From positions 15,605,680 through 15,669,679 of the forward strand of contig OW203734.1 of assembly GCA_934045075.1 (NCBI GenBank): a stretch of 64,000 bases of DNA, read 5' to 3'. The DNA comes from Yponomeuta sedellus (Eukaryota > Arthropoda > Insecta > Lepidoptera > Yponomeutidae). The notes under the pieces are model-generated. The model ran no database searches and had not been told where the DNA came from. It was given only the letters and a program-made list of their open reading frames with translations. The stretch's first letter is position 1; every line of letters begins with the position of its first letter. Position numbers and translations under genes: made by a program. This document shows positions 12,694 through 24,429 of this stretch, piece after piece.

Positions 12694-13508
12694 AGCGTTT
12701 TCACATTATCCGATCCGATATCAGTGTCGGACGATGATAGCGACACCATGTGCTATTTTCACATATTTCCGACAAAATCGCTCCGATACGGCTATTTGCT
12801 CGATAGTTTAGTGCGGGCAGGTCATCGTGGCAGACTATAATAGAAAACTTTATTTGCTGTATCTATTATATTTGAGACGCAAAAAAGATCTGTCCACAGA
12901 CAGTATTGGATACATCCCATTGTGGAAGCTAGATATTCAGAGCTCTTTTTAGCAAGCTACAAAACGCACCTAGAAAGTTTTTTAATTACTTGTATGAGTG
13001 AATCCACATTAAATTATTTGCTAATTCATCCCACAAACAGTATCAAGAAACAAGACACACATTTTCATATCCCAACTTCATATCCCTCTTCAAGGTATTC
13101 ACATACTTCTCGCCAATTATTGTCTCGGAGTATTATATTTTTATATTCCTCGTGAGTTTTATCCCACAAGCATGGTTTATATTCTACCAGTTCAATAAAT
13201 GTAATTATATCGTATTTAAATGATGACGCTATGATGACAACCTAACTAGTAAACAAGCTCAAAATGGCCGCCGCGCATCGGTCTCTACGCACACAGAGAC
13301 AATTTAGATACACGTATAGCACACATACAAAAATTATCGCCCGACGGCTCACGGGCGTCCGATGGTGCCGCCAGCATATCGGTGTTGGCTCCGATATCCG
13401 ATATCGGGCCGGAGAATATGAGACAGGTACATATTTCATACATTTTACTTACCCCGATATCGGATCGGCGTCCGACACCGATATCGAATTGGATAATGTG
13501 AAAACGCT
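12694..13508. mobile_element. DNA transposon relic with about 40-bp TIRs
   Basis: The left end begins AGCGTTTTCACATTATCCGA, and the right end is its imperfect reverse complement through the GATATC..GTGTCGGACG segment. Flanks are TATAAG on the left and TTAAG on the right, suggesting a TAAG-type target duplication. Short ORFs inside (12922-13155, 13264-13512) match no transposase that I recognise. A smaller relative is at 46076-46235. Confidence 0.7.
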
Positions 13509-13828
13509 TTAAGTCTACGCGCTGTTATACCCTTGCCTTTTATACACATTTATCATCCCTCTTTCAATACTCAGAATCTCACATCAGCATTTTCTCATAA
13601 TCAAGTCACTCAGACACATATTGTTTTAGTCTCCGTCGCGCTACGCTTGTCCTAAAATTCCTGTACTAATTATTTAATCAAAGTTTTATTTACTTTGTGT
13701 AATTCAAAATCTTTTTTTTATTTAAAACTCGGGACCCGTTCTAACATCGCGCACACGTATCAAACGCTCTATACTTTGTCAAATTCTAAGCACAATTAAA
13801 CCTCGATTTGTGTCCTCTAAACATACTG

Positions 13829-14142
13829 GCGCCATGGCCTAGTGGAACTGAGTAATCGGAATCAATGACTTGGGTTAATTAACAACAGGCGCAGTCAGTT
13901 GCTGGATCCCCTGACTACCGCTAGTGGCATTTGTTCCGAGCGCGTCCGTGTTTCATGGCAGTCGTTAAGCTATGTCAGAGGCCTTAAGGGTGGCTTGATA
14001 ACTTCTGACAGTAAGGCCCGCCACTGTTATAATCTTCTACCGACCCGGACTTGGCCCCCGTGGTGGAGTATGGCCTAACCTTCCTGCGATGAAGGAAGAG
14101 ACCCGTGCCCTATCAGTGGGGACATACAAAGGGTTGATATCA
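13829..14142 (+). mobile_element. 5S-A SINE, internally deleted
   Basis: The head and the 3' half are clear (ACCCGGACTTGGCCCCCGTG, then GGGGACATACAAAGGG). The middle segment running from GCTTCGCAAGGCACG to the GCCGGCTG region is missing. Confidence 0.82.
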
Positions 14143-14499
14143 AACATACTGGCAAATTTTCTTAGCGGTTCAAGATATTGTTTGTAAATAAAAACCAAAC
14201 TACGTTGGTATGGGACTTGCTCCTTGAGAGGCTGCCTTAAATGGCTGAATGAATCTGGATTTACTTTAGGATTTAGATAGACATTATTATACACGGGTTT
14301 AATGTAAATTTATTGCGAAAGAAGTTGCCGCTTGAGCAAGTATCCTGTAAAAGCAATTGATAGAGTTTACTGACGATATATCAGTGAAATCATATTTCAA
14401 GAAAACTGCAAGCTCAATAAATTAAAATAGAGATATTGATTTACGCACCCTCTAAGTTTGTGTCCCACTGCTGGGCTAATTCTTCCCTAATTGCAATGA

Positions 14500-14646
14500 G
14501 CCCTTGGTATGTCCCCAAGTGTCTGCTGGAGCATTGGTTTCTTCCTGCATCGCAGGAAAGTTATGCCATACTCCACCATGTAGGCTAGTCGGGTTGGTTG
14601 GAAGGATGGATGGAGGAATGTAAGACAGTGGCAAACCTTACTGTCA
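14500..14646 (-). mobile_element. 5S-A SINE, 3' part, reverse, diverged
   Basis: The plus strand reads CTTCCTGCATCGCAGGAAAG, then CCATACTCCACCATG, then CAGTGGCAAACCTTACTGTC. It ends abruptly at the S4 SINE that follows. Confidence 0.7.
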
Positions 14647-14795
14647 TAAGAGTGGTAGCGAAGCGGTAGAACACTGACTTCTCAATCGGGTCATGGGTTC
14701 GAATCCCCTTATAAACTTTGTTTTATAATGTACATTTGTAAAGTTGTAGTAGCAATACCACTCGCTGAAGGTGATAGAAAACACTTATCTTTATT
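14647..14795 (+). mobile_element. S4 tRNA-derived SINE
   Basis: The A-box-like GTGGTAGCGAAGCGGTAGAA and the B-box-like GGGTTCGAATCCCC are followed by the S4 body (ACATTTGTAAAGTTGTAGTA, AATACCACTCGCTGA). It directly abuts the truncated 5S-A copy. Confidence 0.7.
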
Positions 14796-15187
14796 TTAAT
14801 TTTACTAATTGTCCTTTAGTAGCTTTGTACGATATCTCCTTAGATATCGAACATTTTCGTCACCCGGGCACCTGACTGTTAAAAGAGAATCCATGACTCC
14901 ACTTTAGCGGTCCTTTGTTAATAATGTTCAACGATTTCACATAACAATAGAAAGTACAGGTAAATAAGTAAAAACCACTTTAATGAAAGGCTCGAGACAA
15001 AAGGGTTTCTAATAAAAACATCTGCCTCTCAACCATTACTTTATTTTTCTAGGTTCGTATTTTTATAAATCGTTAAATAACATCGTTAGATATAACTACA
15101 ATTTGATAATATTAAATACACAACCCATTTAGTATAACTACTTACATTAAATGACGCAGGCAATAGTTTCAGAAACGATTCGCCATC

Positions 15188-15221
<34 letters not shown>

Positions 15222-15574
15222 CAATAGCGAAATGATAAAGTTCAGTTAGTTTTGGCTGACAAGAAAATTACAAAGAGTTATGTTTTACAATATTTACTTT
15301 ATTTACATTACATTACCTATATTTACATTATTCAATTTATTTACAGACGCTGATAGCGCCGTTTTTGCTTAAAACAATTTTATGATTTGAAAAATAATCA
15401 TATTACTGTAACTTTTCTAATCACCAAAGTTACTTCACTCGGATCAATGTTGAAATATTAATAAAAATTTGTAGGCCGTTACGTCTAATGTAGATAATAT
15501 GTTATTACAGGACTAAAGATTCTCTAAAAGTGATTTACAGACAATGTAGTGCCTGAAACGAGAACAGCCAGTTC
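14796..15574. other. No gene; TA microsatellite at 15188-15212
   Basis: AT-rich sequence with a short TA run followed by a T run. No coding signal. Confidence 0.5.
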
Positions 15575-15842
15575 TTTGCCGTTTGACTATCAATCTTCTA
15601 CCTAACAAAAGAGAATTCAATTTGTATGAAACGGTAACCAAACCGAAATAACCAAATTCCCTCGAAGACACTCGAAAATTGGGGGATGGTTTTGGGATGT
15701 TCTACTTGTTTATACTTGCCATTTGACTTTCAGTCTTATACCTAACTCGAGAGAGTCCAATTTGTCTTAAGCGGTGCATAACTTAATCCCCATGGAGACA
15801 CTCGAAAATTGGGGGATGGTTGAGGGATGTTCTATTTGTCAA
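15575..15842 (+). repeat. Two-copy degenerate tandem repeat, about 138 bp
   Basis: Each unit has TTTGACT.TCA.TCTT, then CTCGAAAATTGGGGGATGGT, then GGGATGTTCTA. The GGGGATGG motif recurs about 136 bp apart (15680 and 15816). Confidence 0.7.
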
Positions 15843-15903
15843 TCCGAACAAATTTGACGAGTATTAATGGGAGTACTTCGAAATTGCAAAAAAAATTAAT
15901 ACT

Positions 15904-16215
15904 AGCTGACCTAGCAAACGTCTATACGTTTATTAGTAAGAGCCTATCCTCTTACTAATAAACACCGTATAAGCCTGGTATAGTTACACAGTGTTTTGTT
16001 CACGTCATTAGAATGTAATTTTCCGTTGGAAGAAAAGAGACAAAACACTGCATAGTTATACAATACTTACACCAAGTTTATTAGTAAGGATGTTATTAAT
16101 TAGCCTACGAGTTATTTCTTGAGCTACCAAATAAAAAAAATCATAAAAATCGGTGAAGCAGCTCTAAAGGAGTTTGATGACAGACACTATGCCACGAGAT
16201 TTTCATGTATTAGAT
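15904..16215 (-). mobile_element. Helitron-like element split by MITE-A
   Basis: The plus strand begins ACTAGCTGACCTAGCAAACG, the reverse of a CTAG-T terminus common in lepidopteran Helitron-like repeats. It resumes after the MITE with AATCGGTGAAGCAGC, GACAGACACTATGCC and ACGAGATTTTCATG. The two halves flank MITE-A at 15946-16093. Confidence 0.55.
15946..16093 (-). mobile_element. MITE-A, second copy
   Basis: Reverse-orientation copy of 11337-11482 with high similarity, starting CCTCTTACTAATAAACACCG and ending CCAAGTTTATTAGTAAGG. Confidence 0.72.
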
Positions 16216-16375
16216 ACCTATTAGATGTTCCACACTAAAGTCACTTCTTGAAATATTGGAATGTATGGAGCAGATATTTATTTATTTTTTGCGATTTCGA
16301 TATTTTCCTTTCAGTAATAATTGTCCGTTTTATAAATCAATAAGTTTCACACAATACGATCTCAAAATAGAATAT

Positions 16376-16810
16376 GCTGTGGTAACCAGACAAGAATATC
16401 CCAAGCATGGAAATACACCCAAACTGAGGCCATTGCTCTTTGTCTTTGTCATTTGTCCATTTGACGGCCTCGGTGGCGCAGCGGTTTGGCACGCTGACTG
16501 TAAAACCGAAGGTCTCGGGTTCCATCCTCGGCCGGGTCATACTAGAAAACGAACTTTTCTAGTTTGTCTCGGGTCTTGGATGTTATTTATGTATTTATTG
16601 TATTAAATTTATCGAGTTAGCACCTATAACACAAGTCATTTAGTTGTACTTAGTATAGGCCTAATGAGATCTGTGCAATATGTCCATGAATATTTTTTAT
16701 TTTTTTTTATTTGTACAAATACATACGGTGGCCTTAGTGGTAATCGAACCTACAACCCGCGGCGTTCAGACATAATACCGCTAGATAAACAAGGAGGTCG
16801 TATTGACGAG
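16376..16810 (-). mobile_element. S3 tRNA-derived SINE, reverse, split by S2
   Basis: The S3 tail (ATGCTGTGGTAACCAGACAA, AAACTGAGGCCATT) lies at 16376-16460. The S3 head (GTAATCGAACCTACAACCCG, then ATACCGCTAGATAAACAAGG) lies at 16715-16805. The S2 insertion separates them. Confidence 0.62.
16464..16703 (+). mobile_element. S2 SINE, full length
   Basis: It contains the A box TGGCGCAGCGG, a B box with one change (GGTTCCATCCT), the S2 body, and an end at GTCCATGAATATTTTT. It is inserted inside an older S3 copy. Confidence 0.88.
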
Positions 16811-17606
16811 TAGAACATCCAATTTTCGAACGCACCCCTACATACTGATTTCGTAACACCCGGTAGAATGTAATATCCAGACCCGTTTACCGGAAAGACA
16901 AGATAAAAGACATCTCAAGTGGTCGTATAATCCCGCCAACGATACCCAGTCACTTGGTGACAAACTATGGAGAAAAAACCCGACTATTTGCAAAGCCTCC
17001 TCGGATAAGCAGGGGAAATATTTGTTCTAGCCCCGGCTCCTTTGTTCTGCTCATATAATACTATTTGCACAAGCAACTCGGGCAGACAATAAATAAAGAA
17101 CAAGGTCAGAGTGGGCATAAAAAGGAAACTACCGTAGTAACGTTCGCCAGTAATCGGGAGAATTCGTTACACATATGTTTGCAAAGATAAAAGCTGACTC
17201 GGCGTCTGAATGCAAGGAGAGAGGGTCCCTTGATTGTTATTACTCTAACTTTTCCTCGCGTAATTGCTATCGGAATAAATGGAACTTAAGCCCGACGGAG
17301 GTCAGATATTTTTTACCTATTGGACGTAGTGGCAGGTAAAGCTAGACTTTGAAACTGGTCTTCAATTTGGTCACTGAAGCTGGCTTTTATGTGAGGCTGG
17401 CTCTGGCCCAGTATATTGATGTCGAGGCATGCACTCGATCGGGGAAAGCGGTCATGCGGAACTTCCAGAAATATCTGAGAAAAGTTGTGAGCCCGTTGTT
17501 GCTTTTCGACAGCGTTGACTCTTGATACTTTCTATATATACGTAGTGGTGAGTTAAAGTAGTAGTATTATTAGTATCAGTAGTACTCAATATTTTTATGT
17601 AGCTTA
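16811..17606. other. Apparently unique sequence, no gene
   Basis: Mid-GC sequence with no repeat family that I recognise and no long ORF. It could be regulatory, but nothing in the sequence proves that. Confidence 0.4.
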
Positions 17607-17611
17607 TAAAT

Positions 17612-17985
17612 GTCGAATCGCTCATAGCCCCGGCTGCCTGAGTAATGTTACGCGATCACGAAGGTTAAGCAACACAGGGCGCGTTCAGTGCATGGATGGG
17701 CATACCGTCTATGACTAACGCTAGTGGCATTTTTCCGAGCAATTCCGTGCTTCGCAAGGCACGTTAAGCAGTTGGTGCTGGTTGTCGTCGATAGACGGTA
17801 GTCGTTAAGCCAAGTCAGAGGCCTTAGGGCGGCTTGAAAACTTCTGACAATAAGACCAGCCTCTAGTCTTGCAAGCCTCCACCAATCCTAAGGCAAGCCC
17901 GCGTGGTGGAATATGGCCTATACCTTCCTCAGGGAAGAGACCCGTGCCCCTCGGTGGGGACGTAATGGGTTGATGATGATGATAA
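17612..17985 (+). mobile_element. 5S-B SINE, near full length
   Basis: The head has GATCACGAAGGTTAAGCAAC, then GCGCGTTCAGTGCATGGATG. This is closer to the 5S rRNA internal promoter order than 5S-A. The body then matches 5S-A (GCTAGTGGCATTTTTCCGAG), and the end is the B-type GCCCCTCGGTGGGGACGTAA, followed by a GATGAT run. Confidence 0.85.
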
Positions 17986-18116
17986 ACGCCCCTAGTAGGG
18001 CAGAGGCCTTCTTTCGGAGATTGGCAACCTCAATCGCTGAGGTATTTGTATATTTCAGTCACTCCGGTTCTATTAACAGTGCGGGCATGTACCCATGACT
18101 TTGTTATCTAAGTTAG

Positions 18117-18362
18117 CCGGCCTCGGTGGCGCAGCGGTTTGGCACGCTAACTGTAAAACCAACGGTCTCGGTTTCGATCCCCGGCCGGGTCAAACTAGGA
18201 AACGAACTTTTCTAGTTTGTCTCGGGTCTTGGATGTTATCTATGTATTTATTGTAATTAATCTATCGTCGAGTTAGCACCTATAACACAAGTAATTTAGT
18301 TGTACTTAGTATAGGGCTAACGAGATCTGTGTAATATGTCCATGAATATTTATTTATTTCTA
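18117..18362 (+). mobile_element. S2 SINE, full length
   Basis: Well-preserved copy from GCCTCGGTGGCGCAGCGG to GTCCATGAATATTTATTTAT. Confidence 0.88.
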
Positions 18363-18695
18363 ATATTTGTGAATTTATATGCTCGTATTATAGCAATACC
18401 ACTATTTAACAGGGAAAGAAAATATCGTGAGTACTCGATATGCTTGACCAAATATATAAACACTATAAAAATTATATGGTTTTTTTCTATGGTAATAAAT
18501 TAAACGTCACCTCTGGTATGTGCTATTGCTGACCCACGTCAAATAGAGTTTATCGGTTATAATAATGTTTGGTCTACAACTTAAGGAAACGTTTTCTATA
18601 ACTATCCGTGTTTTTTTACTTGTGAAAAATTGACAAGAGGACGCAACTTAAAGTACGTAAAGTGATTCATGAAAACTCATAGAACAAAAGTTGTT
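18363..18695. other. AT-rich, nothing recognised
   Basis: No feature supported. Confidence 0.45.
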
Positions 18696-18860
18696 TTAAA
18701 AACCCTATTTAGAGGCTAAAAATTCCACCCATGCCGGGATTCGAACCCGCGACCTCTGGCTATCCGTGCCAGCGCTCTATCCAACTGAGCTAATGGGCGA
18801 CTCACCGGCATCAGTGAAATTTCGAACCTCTTTACACTATTCTCTGTATTACGTACAGGC
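18696..18860 (-). mobile_element. S1 SINE, complete head, reverse
   Basis: Read on the minus strand: GTACGTAATACAGAGAATAG leader, then a tRNA-like domain (GCCCATTAGCTCAGTTGG A box, GGGTTCGAATCCC B box), then the AGCCTCTAAATAGG tail. This copy is not a fold-back, so it shows the normal order of S1. Confidence 0.85.
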
Positions 18861-20795
18861 AAAAGTTGTTGTGAAATAAAGGAACACATTTTTCAATTAC
18901 GCGCGAAAGTTTCCAAATTGGGAAGCTACCGGCAGTTATTTAACTGTATAAGTTTGACAAGGGCCCTATTTTTACAGATTTTATTACGAAACAACGACTA
19001 ACCTCAACGGCTCAACTGCTGCCTACAATCAAGACTTAAGCCTTTGCGTGTTCAAATACAAATAGCCTTTGACTCTGAGGTATATTAAACGGAATATCCT
19101 CGGTTTATGCACAATATAGGTAGAGCAAGACGGTTTGACCATTGAAACTACAATTATGTACATTGTGCCCACATGCAAAGTTCGCTGAAAATAGCAAAAT
19201 AAATTTTTGTTCTCTGCAAGCATATTCATTATACTTTTAATATTTTTTGCTAACAATGATATTAAAAAAATATCATGCTCATAGAATTTGTAAAGCTCCA
19301 TTAGTGACTCGGTTGTGCAAATGCACATTTTAAATAAAAAAAATACAAATTTTTTTAAATAAAAAAAATATGTAAACCAGAACGTTTTTTATGCAGTCTA
19401 AAATGTCTCACTTAACTTTCTCTGTCTGAGAGAGAGAGAGAGAGAAAGTTTGGGCTTAATCAACGTTTTTGTCCATTGAGGAGTACAGATTTCGAATCGA
19501 ATATCTTCACAATCTGTTTAGACAGATAGATAAATAGATATCACTTTGTTGTATATAAATATAAAAAAATTACACAGATTTAAGGGTAACTTAACCTAAG
19601 AGTACAGGCGGCGGCCTTATCACTAAAAGTGATCTGTTCCAAACAACCTATGTACTGGAGATAAGTTGAGAAAAGGAAGTAGATATGCAAACTTACAAAA
19701 TAGCAATTTCACAGGTATATGAATACTGTTTACTGAGTGGTTTTCCTCGATCTTCCTACCTACGTCAAGTAATTGATGTTTGTGTGTGACTCTGTGAGAT
19801 GTTTGCCCGACAAGGACCCGTAAGGAGATAATGAGCATCAATTCCAAGGTAGCTCGCCCAGTGTACTGTAGAGGCACGGAAGGAAATTACATTGGTCGTT
19901 TAATGCTAGCCTGGCAGTGAGAGGTTTCCGAGCTTCAGGTCGCACTTCAGTGCGTTAAGCCAAAGGATTGATACGTTTTAGTAAGGTAATTGTAGTGTAC
20001 TTTCATCAATGATAATCCACAAGGCTGAACTTTTCTACCACCGGGGAGGTGAGAATTTTTTTTTCGCAGTCGTTCTACTTTTGTCGGATTTCCATACAAA
20101 TCGAGCTAGTTAGAATATTTTATTGCTTTTCTTAGTAGTTCTAGTTACTTGTTTTGAGAAATATTTGCCTCAGGAATTTATTTTGGTGGTTATTTTTGTA
20201 CGTATACACGTATGCCTCGTATGTACGTACGTACTTATACATACGATGTTTGGTAGCTATACATTTAGTATAGGAAATTATGTTTCTGGCCATCCTGTGA
20301 TAGAGATGTGTAGATCAGGACTTTTTTTATTTTCATGAGAGGTATTAGTATGGTCGCATATAACCTTAAGCTAATGACTACGGCTTTTGCAGATAGCGAG
20401 GGCGCTCAATCGCTTACCGTTATTGATATCCACAAATCGAATGCTTTCAGTTGTACTGAGATATATTCTAACAAGAAATCATTTGCGCGTTTGCTGGATA
20501 CCAAGTACGTTTTCGATTATAAAAGTTACTAGCAAAGTATATAAAATATTAGACTATGCATCAGCATGGCAGTCATTAAACTCCAACATTCCGGTTATCA
20601 TTTACCATATATTTTTTCTTTTAAATGTCTTTAAAATTCGTTCGTTATTCCGGAAGATTTAACTAATATTTGTTATTATTGTAACCTGTTACGGTACAAT
20701 AATATTAAACCAAAATAATAATAATTATCATTATTAAATTAAAAAGTATCTGTGTAATGTCCTTTTTTACTTACAATAAAGTGTCCTCTATCTAT
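18861..20795. other. No gene; GA run at 19424-19446
   Basis: AT-rich sequence with several 60-100-codon ORFs (19029-19328, 19623-19877, 20335-20662), none with a recognisable motif. About 20720-20790 is a retroposon-like 3' tail (ACTTACAATAAAGTGTCCTC followed by TATC units). Confidence 0.45.
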
Positions 20796-20913
20796 CTATT
20801 TATATAAAAATGAATATTCTTTGAAGTACGAGGATGGTTCTTACGGAGATTAAAATAAAAAAGTAGTTAAAGAATCGACAATAAGGCGGTACGAAGTTCG
20901 CTGGGTCAGCTAG
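20796..20913 (+). mobile_element. Lep1-like non-autonomous Helitron
   Basis: It starts TCTATTTATATAAAAATGAA and ends GCTGGGTCAGCTAG followed by T. This fits the TC...CTAG termini of Helitrons, which insert between A and T. At about 118 bp it matches the short Lep1-type elements known from Lepidoptera. It has no coding capacity. Confidence 0.6.
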
Positions 20914-21194
20914 TTATTAATAAATATCTAATATTAAGAAAGAAACATAAAAACCAACAGAAGTGACGTGTTTTGAGGGTCCACATAGATCAGTGTATGG
21001 ATTGATTGATTGTTTGCAATTTATATCTTTGGAGAACAGTGTTGCATTGTCCACGCTAGAAGTTCATGCCGACATACGCTTGTATCAAAATGTGCCCTTA
21101 ATTTCATTTATAGGATTGGACTTCTAAAATATATTTTTTCACATGACAGTGTTTTTAAGTTGTCTGGCAAAAAGCGCATTGCCAAATAATACTG

Positions 21195-21430
21195 CAATAC
21201 TACTATGGTGTGTGGTTTCGGCCTAGAGAAAAGCACCAACCCAAATTCTTCCCGCGGGTGTCGTAAAAGGCGACTAAGGGACACAACCCGGGGCAGCAGC
21301 GCCCCCTGCAGTACAATTCCACTAAACTGCGATCCCCAACCCGCATGCCCAGCGTGGGGATTATGGGCACTACCCCCTAATGATGGCGGGCTATGTCCAG
21401 CAGTGGACTAATATAGCCTGAAGAAGAATA
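21195..21430 (+). mobile_element. LINE-associated dispersed repeat
   Basis: It contains GTGTGTGGTTTCGGCCTAGA, TTCTTCCCGCGGGTGTCGTA and GGCGACTAAGGGA, then CAGCAGTGGACTAATATAGC. The same sequence occurs in reverse at 37560-37805. The ending resembles the 3' tail of the RTE-like fragments in this window. Confidence 0.65.
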
Positions 21431-21729
21431 CTACAAAAGTATTAACTGAAACATGTGAGGAGGAAATATCTAATTTACTTTCTCTTTTAGCTCAACACAA
21501 AACGTTAGTAGACGGCAGCCAAAAAAATGCGATTCCCATGAAACACAGTGATAACATACAAAAGAAGTAAAATATTATGGTTGCGTGTCTGTCATTGGGG
21601 CGATAAGAAGTAAAATATACAAAGAAACAAAACGGAAAGAGAGAATTCTCTCTTAACTTGTATTCGTGAAAACCAATATGAAAGAGCCTAATAAAAACAA
21701 ATCATTGCCTCTACACTGACACAGAATAG

Positions 21730-22230
21730 CACGTTACAAAAGGGCCTCAGAGATTTCAACTCTTCCTACGCAAAAGGAGTCATACTATGAACCAGGGTCG
21801 GACTAAGCGGAAGGGTTCTTAAAGCATTTTCGCTTTGGCTCCTAACGCCGCACGCATCCCATGATAGGATGCGGCATGCGGCGTGCATGCGGCAATCAGT
21901 GAAGTGTAATTGCCGGCAATATTGCCATTGGCGTGTAGATAAGGCTGTCTGTCCTCTTAGGTTGAGAAATATCTGTATAATTGCCATTTTGTGCTAAAAT
22001 AAAGTGACATATCTATACTGACTGTCACTGACCTGCAAAACTAAGTACTACAATTTCAATTTTGTTTTACCCTAAACCACCCAAAAAAAAACACGTTACA
22101 AAAGGCCCTCAAAGCTTTCAACTCTTTCTAAGCAAACGAAGTCGTACTATGAACCAGGGTCGGACTAAGCCTAAGGGTTCCTTATGGCATTTTGGCTTTA
22201 GGGCTCCTAACGCCGCACGCATCCCATGAT
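21730..22230 (+). repeat. 137-bp direct repeats flanking a retroposon tail
   Basis: Copies at 21730-21866 and 22092-22230 both begin CACGTTACAAAAGG and end CGCCGCACGCATCCCATGAT, differing at scattered sites. Between them (about 21890-22090) lies a retroposon tail with GAGAAATATCTGTATAATTG, AAAATAAAGTGACAT and CCACCCAAAAAAAA. The same tail recurs at 24540-24725. Confidence 0.7.
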
Positions 22231-23335
22231 GGCTTCGATCCAGTTAGTGCATTATATATAGTACCATGTCAGATACTCGTACAAATTCGGGTTACATATG
22301 GTGTTTTTTTCTTACCATTGACGCCTAGAAGGTTCGATGTATGTGCCCGCGTAGGCTTGAAGTAGCAACAAAATTAAATGGCCATGTTCAAGCAATTGTC
22401 ATTGTACCACAATGCATTAGCAGATTCTAGGCCCAGATCAATCAACAAAGTAAATACAGTGGTTTCTTGTGGCTCCGTCCAAAACCAGATTGAGAAGTAA
22501 ATTAATTTTCTATTTTAAATTCGTTCAATATTCCGATAGGGCCAAATCAATCGCTTGGGTAAAAATGCAAAAAAATGTCACTCTGGCTCTATAGTTAGTC
22601 CGACGCTGGTAAGAAATAATATGATTGTACCATTTGCACTTGTATTACTTTCTTACTATGTTTTAACTTATATCTGTCACTTCAAATATCACAAATATTT
22701 GTCGTTGATACTACGCATTTACAAGTCTCACCTGACCTAGCTATGTTCAACACTATTGCAGCCATAGGTTTGATAGTAGCTAGCAGCATTTTCTCAGCAT
22801 TAGCATACATATTGAGAGCATTGAATGTTATCTTATTACATTTGCCTAACAACTCAAGATCGCGAATATTTTAAATTGAAACTCACACTTTGATAAAGAT
22901 TCTATAGAGGAATATTGATGACAACCGTCCAGAACTTCTGTCTATGTATATTTATTTTTGGAGGTAGATATTACTGCCAACGAAAAAGCATTTGCTAAGA
23001 TTCAAGTAGCCTTCATCGTTACATATCCACTGTCTGTTTAGTTAGGGCACTACATAAAAGCCAGCTTATTTAACCAAGAATCGGCGGCGCAAATATAGCA
23101 TGACTTCACTAGTCCATGATAGGGGACTCTTTTCATTTCAATTAAATGAGTTACCCACAAAGATGACAATATTTTGAATCGAGTATTCACTAACGAATTG
23201 ACATTTAAACTGCTTTCGATCACAGTACAACTAAGTATATAAACTAACACAGTTGATCAACAATAATAATGGTGTCCAAGTTGGAAACATTTTACAATAA
23301 CATAACTCTTGACAACTATATACAATTCAAATAGA
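22231..23335. other. No gene recognised
   Basis: AT-rich sequence downstream of the dpr 3' end. The short ORFs at 22555-22740 and 23050-23250 have no recognisable domain. Confidence 0.45.
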
Positions 23336-23341
23336 TTTATT
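23336..23341 (-). terminator. Possible poly(A) signal of dpr
   Basis: An AATAAA hexamer on the minus strand lies about 160 bp downstream of the dpr stop. The position is plausible for a short 3' UTR, but such hexamers are common in AT-rich DNA. Confidence 0.35.
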
Positions 23342-23498
23342 TGTTATTACATTTTGTAGTTACCATTTGATATCTTATTTGCACCAATGGCGCCCACTGG
23401 AAAAATCAAGTTCTCTATATGACCGACAGTTTTATGCGGACGCGCAGTAAAGAAAAACAAAGTAAAACCCTAGTTTACCAAATCGCTATTCCATCTGG

Positions 23499-23755
23499 TC
23501 ATCTCAAATTCCCGCCTCCGAAACTGAAGAAGTCCACCACTTTGTCGGTTACAAGAAGCAGCCCGATCACCGTCACGGTAGACGCAAAATGCGTCAGCGC
23601 AGGCACGGCGAACCAGATCCACGGTCTCCGCACCGTCGTCATGGTAACCAAGCTGGAGAGTATGACCTTGTTGAGTCGCGGTGGAGTTGAGCCGGAGCTC
23701 TGCATGGCTGCTGGTCGCTCCCCGCTCAGCACGTGAACGATAACTGATGCAGATT
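23499..23755 (-). CDS. dpr: dpr-family gene, last coding exon (C-terminus)
   Basis: Last coding exon of a Dpr-type cell-surface Ig protein. Members of this insect family bind DIP receptors and help neurons choose synaptic partners. The exon starts after a good acceptor (TTGTTGTTCTCAG|AATCTG). Its first two bases complete the codon left by the previous exon, giving SSSESASVIVHVLSGE, the end of Ig2. ERPAAMQ, a family hallmark after Ig2, follows. The last 40 residues contain a hydrophobic stretch (WIWFAVPALTHFAS, VTVIGLLLV) that fits a membrane or GPI anchor. The frame ends at TGA (23499-23501). The intron before it is about 7.8 kb. The exact dpr paralogue cannot be told from the sequence alone. 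Confidence 0.88.
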
Positions 23756-24164
23756 CTGAGAACAACAAAGTTTGAGGTTAGTTCTGCTACTATAATTATT
23801 ATGAAGCCTTTTGTTTCTTATTTGGCATTTTCCTTTGAGGTAAGCAAGTGGTATCGTTACTACAACTTCACAAATGTACATTACGTAGAAAACAGTCTTT
23901 GATACATGTCGCAAAGAAACCTGACTGCCTCACATACGCGTACCTCAGCTCTTAAAATAGCCAGTGCGCGGTACACGTGCGTAATAATGAAGGCATACTC
24001 TCCTGTAGAGAATCCCTGGCCCTGGGAGTGGGTCGTGTAAGGGCTACATAATAAATGCCGATTTTATAAAAGCAAATGTACGCGCTTGCTAACTGCAAAA
24101 GTATACACGGCTGGAAGAAAATCCTTTTTAGTTTCAAACCTTTGGAAAAATGTTTGTAGTGCAA
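23756..24164. other. dpr intron; S4 fragment at 23830-23905
   Basis: The S4 body is visible in reverse (GGTAAGCAAGTGGTATCGTT, then CAAATGTACATTACG). About 24000-24165 resembles a retroposon 3' region leading to the microsatellite. Confidence 0.5.
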
Positions 24165-24240
24165 TAAAGAATTTTCATTCATTCATTCATTCGTTCGTTC
24201 GTTCGTTCGTTCGTTCGTTCGTTCGTTCGTTCGTTCATTA
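24165..24240 (+). repeat. CATT/CGTT microsatellite at a retroposon 3' end
   Basis: GCAATAAAGAATTTT is followed by ATTC units that switch to about ten GTTC units and then back to ATTC. The AATAAA just before suggests the array grew from a retroposon tail. Confidence 0.85.
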
Positions 24241-24429
24241 ATTCATTATACACGGGGTAGCCACGCATGCCCCCACCATACACTCACTCCCTCTGAGAGA
24301 AGGCCTATGCTTACAGTTTGACTTATTATAAGTTTGCAACTCCCAAATGCTGCTGCTACGTGACTCCATTCCTTGAGCGATAGGAGACCTTCAAGCAATT
24401 TTTTTTCTAGTCTAGAAGAACAAAAACTT

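Noticed and set aside
23419..23736. 105-codon plus-strand ORF
   Set aside because: Antisense to the dpr C-terminal exon, which has splice sites and family motifs.
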